DNA of 64,000 bases from Nonomuraea spiralis (GTDB taxonomy: Bacteria; Actinomycetota; Actinomycetes; Streptosporangiales; Streptosporangiaceae), in contig NZ_BMRC01000005.1 in the NCBI RefSeq assembly GCF_014648435.1, positions 186,001 through 250,000 on the forward strand, written 5' to 3'. Position numbers and translations under genes: made by a program. The notes below the pieces were generated by a model. That model had not been told where the DNA came from, did no database searches, and saw only the letters and a program-made list of their open reading frames with translations. Below are positions 33,961 to 40,996 of the stretch, in pieces. Numbering within the stretch: the first letter of the stretch is position 1; each line of letters begins with the position of its first letter.

Positions 33961-36900
33961 TCAGCGGGCCGGGGGGAGGAGAGCGCGTCGCCACGCCTTC
34001 GCCGGGAGGCGGAGTTGCGTGAACACCTCCCCGGCCCTGCGCGCGTCGCCGGCGTCCCCGCCGATGTGGGCGCGCAGGGCCAGCGCCAGGCCCTCGTGCA
34101 GGCGGTACCCGGCGGTACGGGCCAGTGCCAGGGCCAGGTCGGCGTGGCGGAGCGCCGGTTCGCGGGCGCCGCGCAGGTCCTCCCCGGCGGCGAGGCCGAG
34201 CAGCGCCTTCGTCTCCGGGTAGCGGTTGCCCGCCGCCCTGGCCAGCTCCAGCGCCCGGCCGTGGTGGTCCAGCGCGGCGTCCACGTCGCCGAGCGCGAGG
34301 TGGATCAGGCCGAGGGTGTTCAGGGTGTCGGCGACGAGCCTGCGGTGCCCGGTCTGGTGGGAGGCGTCGAGCGCCGTGGCGGCCAGCCTGAGCGCCTCGC
34401 CGAGGTTGCCGTCGTCGCGTTCGACCGCGGCCAGGTTGCGCAGCGTGTCGGCCTCGTTGCCACGGTTGCCGATCTCCCGGTGCAGGTCCAGCGCGGCCAG
34501 GAGGGTGTCGCGGGCCTCGGGCAGCCGGTCCAGGCCGTGCAGCACCTCGCCCATGATCGCCAGGCCGTTCGCCTCGCTGGCCCGGTGCTCCAGCTCGCGG
34601 CACAGGCTCAGCGAACGGGTCAGGCTGGCCTCGGCGTCGTGCAGGCGGCCCATCTCCAGGTAGAGGCAGCCGAGATTGCCCAGGTTCACGGCCTTGGCCG
34701 GGGTGTGGGCGAGGGCCTCGTTGAGCGCGAGCGCGCGTTCGAGGTGGTCGACGGCCTCGCGGAGCATGCCCAGGTCGGCGTACGTGGCGCCGGCGTTGCA
34801 CAGGGCGGCGGTGAGCGCCTCGTGCCAGCCGGTCTCCTCCGACAGGCGCATGGCCTCCGCGTAATGGTCGAGCGCCTGCTGCTGGCGGCCCTGGAAACCG
34901 TTCAGCCCGGCCAGGCTGAGCAGCAGCGCGACCTGCGCCCGCCGCTCGCCGGCCCCCCTGGCCGCCGCCAGGCCGGTGTAGCCCATCGTCCGCCACTCCG
35001 CCACCTGGTGGCGCAGGAAGAAGTAGCCGCGCAGGGTGTCGGCGATGAGCCAGGCCAGCTCGTACGGGCCGTGCTCGGCGGTGTGGGTCACCGTGGCCAG
35101 CAGGTTCGGCAACTCGGCGTCGAGCCACCCGGACGCGGCCGTGTGGTCGGGGAACCGTTCGGCGGCGGGCGGCATGGGCAGCCGCAGGAACTGCGGGTAC
35201 AGCGTACGAGCCGCCGCGTCTGCCCGGTCGAGGTAGTGGCGGTGCAGGCGGACCAGCTCGGCCCGCTCGTCGCGGGCGTACTCGGCGGCGCACAACCTCA
35301 GCAGGTCGTGCTGGGCGAACCGGCCCGGCAGGTGCTCGTCCAGCAGGCTCGCCGAGCGCAGCACGGCCGCCAGCGCCTCGGCCTCCTCCTCGGTCGTCCC
35401 CAGGAACGCTGCCATGGCCGGGACCGTGATGTCGGGGCCGGGGATCAGGCCCAGCAGCCGGAACAGGCGGCGCGCGGGCGGCGTGAGCGCGGCGTAGGAG
35501 AACTGGAACGCGGTCCGCACGGCCGACTCGACGTCCCCGGGGACCTGGAGCACGTCCAGCCGGTCACCCATGCGCAACCGCTCGGCGTACCGGGCGATGG
35601 GCCCTTCGCCGGGCCGGGCGCTCGGCCGGTGCGTGGGCCGTACGGACTGCCTGGCGGCGGCGGGCGCGAGCGCGCCGAGCAGGTTGGCGGCGGCGATGCG
35701 CAGGGCGAGCGGCAGGTGGGCGCACAGGGCGGCCAGCTCGGCCACCGCCGCCGGCTCGGCCCTGACCTGCGCGCGGCCGAGCAGCCGGGCGAGCAGGTCG
35801 CGGCACTCCACCTCGGTGAGCGCCGGCAGCGGCAGCACCCGGGCGCCGTCGAGCGCGACCAGCCCGGCCAGCGTGTCCCTGCTCGTGATCAGCGTGGCCG
35901 AGCCCGCCGCGCCGGGCAGCAGCGGGCGCACCTGGCCGGGGTCCGAGGCGTTGTCCAGCACGACCAGCACCCGCTTGCCCGCCAGCATCGTCCGGTAGAG
36001 GGCGGCGGCCTCGTCCGGGTCGGCGGGGACCTGCTCGGGCGGCACGCCGAGCGCGTGCAGGAAACGGGCGAGCGCGTCGATCGGGCCGAGCGGGTGCGCG
36101 GCGGCGTAACCGCGCAGGTTGACGTAGAGCTGGCCGTCGGGGAAGCGGTCGCGGGCGCGGTGCGCCCAGTGGACGGCGAGCGCCGTCTTGCCGACGCCCG
36201 CCGTGCCGGTGAGCACCGCGATGGCCGCGCTCTCCCGCCGCCCCTCCAGGAGCCCGTCCAGGCGGCGCAGCGCGGCGGTACGGCCGGTGAAGGCGGCCAC
36301 GGCGGCGGGCAGCTGCGCGGGCACGGTCACCGCCCGTTCCGGCTGCCGTCCGGCCGGGACCTCGGGCGGGCGGGTGAGGATGCGTTCGCGGGCCCGGCGC
36401 AGGTCGTTGCCCGGTTCCACGCCCAGCTCCGCGGCCAGCCTGGCCCGCATCTCGCCGTACAGGCGCAGGGCCGCCGCCTGCTCGCCCTGCTCGGCCAGCG
36501 CCGTCATCAGCCTGGCGGCCAGGCCCTCGTGCAGCGGCTCGTCGTGCACCACCCGCCACAGTGCGGCCACCACCTCCGGCCCGGCGTCGGGGGCGGCGTC
36601 GGCGTAGGCCAGGGCGGCGGCGACGCGCGTCCTGGCGGCGGCGACCGCGATCGGGTGCTCGCGCAGGCGGCCGGGCGACCCGGCGAGCACGGGACCACGC
36701 CAGCACGCGAGCGCCGCCGCGAGGTCGTCGCCCACGGGCTCGTCGGGGAGCGTGCCGGCGCGGGTGGTCAGCGCCTCGAAGGCGGCCAGGTCCAGGGAAC
36801 CGGCGGCGGGCGCGAGGACGTGGCCGGCGGACGTGCGCCGGATCGCCTCCCTGCCGAGGACCGCGCGCAGCCGGCCCGCGTACACGTGGATGAGGTTGTC

Positions 36901-37299
36901 GTACGTGCGCGGCGGCCGGTCCTCCCACAACACGTCCACGATCTCGTCGGACGGGACCGGCCGCCCGGCGTGCAGCGCCAGCAGGCCGAGCAGGGCCCGG
37001 GGCATCGCCGCGCCGACGTCCAGCTCGACGCCGCCCTGCCGGACGGCGAGGGGGCCGAGCACCCCGATCCACGGCGGCGCGGCGCGCTCGAAGCCGGCCA
37101 GCAGCTCGGCCCGGTCGGCGTCGGCCAGGGGCAGCGCGGCGACCAGGCGTTCCAGGGAGGCGCGCTGCGGGCGGCGTACGTGTCCCCGCTCGATGTCGCG
37201 CAGCGTGCGCACGCCTACACCGGCGCGGGTGGCCAGTTCGAGCTGACTCCACCCCGCCGCCACCCGCCTGCGCCGGAGCGCTTCACCGCCCGAGCTCAT
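33961..37299 (-). CDS. XRE-SARP-NB-ARC-TPR multidomain regulator
   Basis: A 1112-residue signal-transducing transcription factor. Residues about 5-60 form an XRE-type HTH (LRRRRVAAGWSQLELATRAGVGVRTLRDIERG). A SARP OmpR-like winged helix follows (about 75-155: IGVLGPLAVRQGGVELDV...DNLIHVYAGRLRAVLG), then the BTAD helices (about 165-290), an NB-ARC NTPase with P-loop GTAGVGKTAL near residue 363 and LVVLDNASDP, and about ten TPR repeats at the C-terminus. An XRE domain in front of a SARP is uncommon. It is divergent from the peptide operon with a symmetric site between, so it is the likely activator. ATG is preferred to a GTG 15 codons upstream. Confidence 0.85.
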   Translation of the reverse strand: MSSGGEALRRRRVAAGWSQLELATRAGVGVRTLRDIERGHVRRPQRASLERLVAALPLADADRAELLAGFERAAPPWIGVLGPLAVRQGGVELDVGAAMPRALLGLLALHAGRPVPSDEIVDVLWEDRPPRTYDNLIHVYAGRLRAVLGREAIRRTSAGHVLAPAAGSLDLAAFEALTTRAGTLPDEPVGDDLAAALACWRGPVLAGSPGRLREHPIAVAAARTRVAAALAYADAAPDAGPEVVAALWRVVHDEPLHEGLAARLMTALAEQGEQAAALRLYGEMRARLAAELGVEPGNDLRRARERILTRPPEVPAGRQPERAVTVPAQLPAAVAAFTGRTAALRRLDGLLEGRRESAAIAVLTGTAGVGKTALAVHWAHRARDRFPDGQLYVNLRGYAAAHPLGPIDALARFLHALGVPPEQVPADPDEAAALYRTMLAGKRVLVVLDNASDPGQVRPLLPGAAGSATLITSRDTLAGLVALDGARVLPLPALTEVECRDLLARLLGRAQVRAEPAAVAELAALCAHLPLALRIAAANLLGALAPAAARQSVRPTHRPSARPGEGPIARYAERLRMGDRLDVLQVPGDVESAVRTAFQFSYAALTPPARRLFRLLGLIPGPDITVPAMAAFLGTTEEEAEALAAVLRSASLLDEHLPGRFAQHDLLRLCAAEYARDERAELVRLHRHYLDRADAAARTLYPQFLRLPMPPAAERFPDHTAASGWLDAELPNLLATVTHTAEHGPYELAWLIADTLRGYFFLRHQVAEWRTMGYTGLAAARGAGERRAQVALLLSLAGLNGFQGRQQQALDHYAEAMRLSEETGWHEALTAALCNAGATYADLGMLREAVDHLERALALNEALAHTPAKAVNLGNLGCLYLEMGRLHDAEASLTRSLSLCRELEHRASEANGLAIMGEVLHGLDRLPEARDTLLAALDLHREIGNRGNEADTLRNLAAVERDDGNLGEALRLAATALDASHQTGHRRLVADTLNTLGLIHLALGDVDAALDHHGRALELARAAGNRYPETKALLGLAAGEDLRGAREPALRHADLALALARTAGYRLHEGLALALRAHIGGDAGDARRAGEVFTQLRLPAKAWRRALLPPAR

Positions 37300-37363
37300 A
37301 TGGATTCCCGCCGCGATTCCTGCCGGTCGCCCCGCCGCAGACACCCCGTGTGCCTGGTGGACA

Positions 37364-37394
37364 TACTGGCAAATAGTTAAGAAGCTTGCCAGTA
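37364..37394. promoter_or_regulatory. Divergent operator/promoter of the SARP regulator and the peptide operon
   Basis: TACTGGCAA and TTGCCAGTA form a perfect 9-bp inverted repeat with a 13-base AT-rich spacer; the half-sites lie two helical turns apart. Each arm supplies a TTGCCA -35-like hexamer facing outward. A TACGGT (-10-like, 37415-37420) lies 23 bases after the rightward arm, longer than usual, so an activator may be required. It also lies only 7 bases before the ATG, suggesting a leaderless transcript. Confidence 0.6.
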
Positions 37395-37427
37395 AATCCG
37401 AGGCGCCGGTTTTCTACGGTTCGGCGC

Positions 37428-37943
37428 ATGGACCTTCTCGCCGTCGGATGTGGCGTCGCCCTGGTCGTGGTGTTCGGCGCCGCGGTCGCGGGCAAGGCCC
37501 GTGACCTGCCCGCCTTCGCGCGGTCGCTGGACGCGGGCGGGCTCGTCCGCCGCCGGTGGCGCGGGTGGGCGGCGGGCGCGGTGGTGGCGGCCGAGTCGGC
37601 GGTCGTCGTGCTGCTGGTCGCGCCGGTGCCGCCGCGCTACGGCTTCGCCCTGGCCGCGGCGGTGAGCACGGTCCTCACGGGGGCCGTCGTGTTCACCGTG
37701 GCCCGGCGTACGCCGGCGTCCTGCCTGTGCTTCGGCGGCCCGCCGCGCACGCTGGGGCCGGTGCACGTGGTCAGGAACGTGCTGCTCACCGGCGTGAGCG
37801 TCCTCGGGTACGTCGCCGGCGGTGCTCCGGCGGCGGCGGTCCTGGCCGGGGCCCTGGCGCAGAGCGCCGTCGCGGGGCTGGCCGGAGCCGTGGCGGCGCT
37901 GTTGCTCATCAAGATCGACGATCTCAGGAGCGTGTTCCGATGA
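37428..37943 (+). CDS. MauE/DoxX-like redox-associated membrane protein
   Basis: A 171-residue membrane protein with about four helices and a Cys-x-Cys pair (CLCFGG, Cys99 and Cys101) at a membrane edge. The layout (VVFGAAVAGKARDLPAFARSL.., CLCFGG, VRNVLL) fits MauE, which in methylamine dehydrogenase maturation moves electrons for disulfide formation together with the thioredoxin-like MauD. Here its partner is the TlpA-like protein whose ATG overlaps this stop (ATGA). First gene of the operon, it probably drives disulfide formation or reduction for the cysteine-rich peptide at the operon's end. Confidence 0.8.
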   Translation: MDLLAVGCGVALVVVFGAAVAGKARDLPAFARSLDAGGLVRRRWRGWAAGAVVAAESAVVVLLVAPVPPRYGFALAAAVSTVLTGAVVFTVARRTPASCLCFGGPPRTLGPVHVVRNVLLTGVSVLGYVAGGAPAAAVLAGALAQSAVAGLAGAVAALLLIKIDDLRSVFR

Positions 37944-38470
37944 CGTACTTGATCATCTTCGTCACCGTGCTGAGCGTGCTGAACCTCCTGCTGGTGCTGG
38001 CGCTCATCACCCGGCTCCGCGGCGGCGGGGACGCCCGCGGAGCCGGGCCCGCGCCGGAACACATCCCCTTGCCGGTGCTCCCGCCCGGGACGACTCCCGC
38101 GCCGTTCACGGCCACGACGCGCGACGGCGAGGTCGTGGACGCCGGCGGGATCCGCCTGGTCGGCTTCTTCAGCCCCGCCTGCTCGCTGTGCGGCGAGCGC
38201 CTGCCCGCCCTCCTGGACTACGTGCGCCGGGGCCGGTTCCGCCGGGACGAGGTGCTGGCGGTGCTCATCGGCGCGCCCGGCGAGGTGGCGGAGCTGGCCG
38301 CCAGGATCGGACCGGCGGCCAGGGTGGTGATCGAGGAGGAGCCGGAGGGGCCGGTGTGGCGCGCGTTCGGGCTGCGCGGGCTGCCCGCCTTCTACCTCCT
38401 GGACGAACGCGGCGTGATCAGCGGTTCGGGCACCGAGCCCGCCGCGCTTCCGGCCGCGGAGCCGGTGTGA
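37940..38470 (+). CDS. Membrane-anchored TlpA/MauD-like thioredoxin protein
   Basis: A 176-residue protein with one N-terminal membrane helix (YLIIFVTVLSVLNLLLVLALITRL) that places a thioredoxin fold outside the cell. The active site is CSLC (Cys81 and Cys84) in FFSPACSLCGERLP, with the cis-Pro loop in RGLPAFYLLDERG. This is the usual companion of MauE. Start and stop overlap both neighbours by 4 bases, so it is made in step with the MauE-like and ABC proteins. It is the likely thiol oxidase or isomerase that acts on the peptide's six cysteines. Confidence 0.82.
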   Translation: MTYLIIFVTVLSVLNLLLVLALITRLRGGGDARGAGPAPEHIPLPVLPPGTTPAPFTATTRDGEVVDAGGIRLVGFFSPACSLCGERLPALLDYVRRGRFRRDEVLAVLIGAPGEVAELAARIGPAARVVIEEEPEGPVWRAFGLRGLPAFYLLDERGVISGSGTEPAALPAAEPV

Positions 38471-40281
38471 GGCCGGGCGACGGCAGCCCGGCGCGGACGC
38501 TCGGGCAGGCCGTGGCGCTCGCCTGGGAGGCGGGCCGGTGGTACGTCGTGCTGCAGGCCGTGCTGACCGCGGCGACGGGCGTGGCGCCGGTGCTCACCGC
38601 CTGGTACACCAAGCTCGTCCTGGACGAGGTGGCCGGGCGGGGCTCGGCGGCCCTGGCGCCGTACGTCGACGCGCTGCTGGCGCTGGCCGCGGTCGCCGGG
38701 ACGGGCCCGTACGTGATGACCTTCGCCGGGGCCGAGTTCGAACGCCGGGTCGGCCTGCTCGTCCGCGACCGGCTCTACACGGCCGTGAACGCGCTGCCCG
38801 GCCTCGCCCGGCTGGAGGAGCCCGCGTTCCAGGACCGGCTGCACCTGGCCGAGCGGGCCGGCAGCGCCGGGCCCGGCCGGGTGGTGACCAGTGCGCTGGG
38901 CCTGGCGCAGGCCGTGCTCACGACGGCGGGATTCCTGGTCACGCTGGCCGGCGTGAGCCCGGCCGTCGCGGTCCTCGTCGCCGTCGCGGCGCTGCCGCTG
39001 CTCCGCGTGCACCTGCGGCTGGGACGGGAGCAGGCCGAGGTCATACGGACCACGGGACACGGGCAGCGCAGGGAGCTGTTCTTCGCCCGGCTGCTGAGCA
39101 TGCCGCACGCCGCCAAGGAGATCCGCCTGTTCGGTCTCGGGGACTTCTTCCGCGGCCGGATGCTGGCCGAGCTGCGGGCAGTCGACGCCGAGCGGCGGCG
39201 GGTGGCGGTGCGGCAGCTCCGGGGACAGGGTGGGCAGGCGCTGCTGGCCGCCGCCATCTGGGGGGCCGGGCTGGTGTGGATCGTGGCGGAGGCGGTCGCG
39301 GGCCGGGCGTCGGTGGGCGATCTGTCGGTGTTCGTGGCGGCGGTGGCGGGCACGCAGGGCGGGCTGGCGGCGGGCGTGCGCAACCTGGCCGCCGCGCACG
39401 AGGCGCTGCTGCTCTTCGGCCACTACCGGGCGGTCCTGGACACCGCCCCCGACCTGGCCCCGCGCACCCCGTCCGGGCGCGGCGCGGCGTCCCCCGGCCC
39501 GGTCTCGCGGGGGATCGAGGTGCGGGACGTGTGGTTCCGTTACGGGCCCGACCGGCCGTGGGTGCTGCGCGGCGTCGATCTCGACATCCCCTCCGGCCGC
39601 TCGCTCGCGCTGGTCGGCCTGAACGGCGCGGGTAAGTCCACCCTGGTCAAGCTGCTGTGCCGGTTCTACGACCCCGAGCGCGGCGCGATCCTCTGGGACG
39701 GCGTGGACCTGCGCGAACTCGACCCGGCGGCGCTGCGCGAACGGCTGGGCGCGGTGTTCCAGGACTTCGCCGCCTACGACCTCAGCGCGGCCGAGAACAT
39801 CGCGGTCGGCGACCTGACGGCCGGGCGCGCGCGGGTCGAGGCGGCGGCCGTGCGCGCGGGCGCCGACGCGATCGTACGGGCGCTGCCGCGCGGCTACGAC
39901 ACGCTGCTCACGAAGTTGTTCTCCGACGACGAGCAGTCGGGCGTGACGTTGTCGGGAGGGCAGTGGCAGCGGATCGCGCTGGCCAGAGGGCTGTTACGGG
40001 ACCGTCCCGAGCTGATGATCCTGGACGAGCCGAACGCCGGTCTCGACCCGGCCGCCGAGCACGAGGTGCACACCGTCCTGCGCGAGCACCGCGCCGGCCG
40101 GACGACACTGCTGATCTCCCACCGGCTGAGCACGGTACGCGACGCCGACACGATCGCCGTCCTGGCCGACGGCCGGATCGCCGAGCGCGGCGGCCACGAG
40201 GAGCTGGTACGCGCCGGCGGCCGGTACGCCGAATTGTTCGCGACCCAGGCCCGCGGCTACGCCCCGGCGGGCGTCCGTTGA
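38467..40281 (+). CDS. ABC exporter, fused membrane and ATPase domains
   Basis: A 604-residue half-transporter. An N-terminal six-helix exporter domain (about 15-330) is followed by the ATPase: Walker A GLNGAGKST (about residue 384), Q-loop VFQDFAAYDL, signature LSGGQWQR, Walker B LMILDEPNAGLD and the switch His in ISHRLST. It lacks the C39 peptidase domain found in bacteriocin exporters, so leader removal must be done by another protein, here the S26 peptidase encoded next. The GTG start overlaps the previous stop (GTGA) and its own stop overlaps the next TTG. It probably exports the 59-residue peptide. Confidence 0.87.
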   Translation: MRPGDGSPARTLGQAVALAWEAGRWYVVLQAVLTAATGVAPVLTAWYTKLVLDEVAGRGSAALAPYVDALLALAAVAGTGPYVMTFAGAEFERRVGLLVRDRLYTAVNALPGLARLEEPAFQDRLHLAERAGSAGPGRVVTSALGLAQAVLTTAGFLVTLAGVSPAVAVLVAVAALPLLRVHLRLGREQAEVIRTTGHGQRRELFFARLLSMPHAAKEIRLFGLGDFFRGRMLAELRAVDAERRRVAVRQLRGQGGQALLAAAIWGAGLVWIVAEAVAGRASVGDLSVFVAAVAGTQGGLAAGVRNLAAAHEALLLFGHYRAVLDTAPDLAPRTPSGRGAASPGPVSRGIEVRDVWFRYGPDRPWVLRGVDLDIPSGRSLALVGLNGAGKSTLVKLLCRFYDPERGAILWDGVDLRELDPAALRERLGAVFQDFAAYDLSAAENIAVGDLTAGRARVEAAAVRAGADAIVRALPRGYDTLLTKLFSDDEQSGVTLSGGQWQRIALARGLLRDRPELMILDEPNAGLDPAAEHEVHTVLREHRAGRTTLLISHRLSTVRDADTIAVLADGRIAERGGHEELVRAGGRYAELFATQARGYAPAGVR

Positions 40282-40742
40282 CCGCGGTGGCCCTGGTGGC
40301 CGTCGTCGGCGTGGTCGTCCCGGTTCTTCTCGTCGTTCTGGTTCTCGTGTTGCGGGCGCGGTTCCTCACGGTGACCGTACGCGGGCGGAGCATGGAGCCC
40401 ACGTTGCGGCACGGCGACCGCGTCCTGGTGCGCAGGTCGCCCCTGGCCCGGGTGCGGCCCGGACGGCTCGTGGTGGTCGCCGCGGCTCCGGGGCTGGGCA
40501 TGGAGTGGATGGTCAAGCGGGCGGCGGCGGTGCCCGGGGATCCGGTGCCGCGCGCCGAGGTGCCCGCGCTGGCGACCCGGCCGGAGCCCGTCGTACCACC
40601 CGGACAGCTGGTCGTGCTCGGTGACAACCGGCCGATCAGCCTCGATTCCCGCAGGCTCGGCTACGTACCCGCCCGGCAGCTCCTGGGCGTGGTCGTCGGC
40701 CACCTGCCGAAGACTCCGCGCCGGCGTCCCGCCGGGCGGTGA
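40278..40742 (+). CDS. S26 family signal peptidase dedicated to the peptide operon
   Basis: A 154-residue membrane-anchored leader peptidase. One N-terminal helix (about 3-26) is followed by the catalytic Ser38 in RGRSMEPTL and the general-base Lys80 in EWMVKRAAAVPGD; the third box is LGDN..SLDSR (114-125). The TTG start overlaps the exporter stop (TTGA); a GTG three codons later is an alternative. Its small size and its place between an exporter without a protease domain and a small peptide gene suggest that it cleaves that peptide's leader. Confidence 0.85.
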   Translation: MTAVALVAVVGVVVPVLLVVLVLVLRARFLTVTVRGRSMEPTLRHGDRVLVRRSPLARVRPGRLVVVAAAPGLGMEWMVKRAAAVPGDPVPRAEVPALATRPEPVVPPGQLVVLGDNRPISLDSRRLGYVPARQLLGVVVGHLPKTPRRRPAGR

Positions 40743-40768
40743 GGAAAAGCGAGGAAAGGACAACAACA

Positions 40769-40948
40769 ATGGTCAAGCTCGCGGAGCGGGTGCTCGCCCG
40801 TGTCCTCCCCCAGACGACCGCCGGCGCCGGTTGCACGTACCAGACCTGGTGCGACCACTGTGGCGGCGGATTCTACAAGCGGATCTTCTTCTACACCGAC
40901 TGCACGTCGAGCTACACCGCCTGCAACAACCCCTGCCCCTGGTTCTGA
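40769..40948 (+). CDS. Six-cysteine precursor peptide (putative secreted disulfide-bonded peptide)
   Basis: A 59-residue peptide and last gene of the operon. The leader of about 20 residues, MVKLAERVLARVLPQTTAGA, is an amphipathic basic helix rather than a Sec signal and ends in AGA, an AxA-type site for a signal peptidase. The core (GCTYQTWCDHCGGGF ... CNNPCPWF) has six Cys with spacing C-5-C-2-C-13-C-6-C-3-C, ten aromatic residues and a net positive middle (YKRIFFY). The ribosome site GAGGAAAGGA lies 8 bases ahead, stronger than for the genes upstream. It is perhaps distantly related to fulvocin C-like bacteriocins; I cannot confirm that. Confidence 0.78.
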   Translation: MVKLAERVLARVLPQTTAGAGCTYQTWCDHCGGGFYKRIFFYTDCTSSYTACNNPCPWF

Positions 40949-40955
40949 CCAGCCC

Positions 40956-40990
40956 CGGAGGCCGGACGGCATCCCGCCGCCCGGCCTCCG
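40956..40990. terminator. Bidirectional terminator after the peptide gene
   Basis: CGGAGGCCGG, a 15-base loop, CCGGCCTCCG: a perfect 10-bp stem that begins 8 bases after the peptide's stop and ends 6 bases before the stop of the convergent NACHT gene. It marks the end of the peptide operon. Confidence 0.7.
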
Positions 40991-40996
40991 GCCCGT

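Noticed and set aside
33808-37380. 1190-codon plus-strand frame opposite the SARP-type regulator
   Set aside because: Composition is shadow-like (VQ/GQ/RR-rich), without domains, while the opposite strand encodes clear XRE, SARP, NB-ARC and TPR modules.
37940-40742. Possible lanthipeptide or radical-SAM RiPP cluster
   Set aside because: No LanB/C/M, YcaO, radical-SAM or graspetide enzyme is encoded; only redox, export and protease functions are present, so those classes do not apply.
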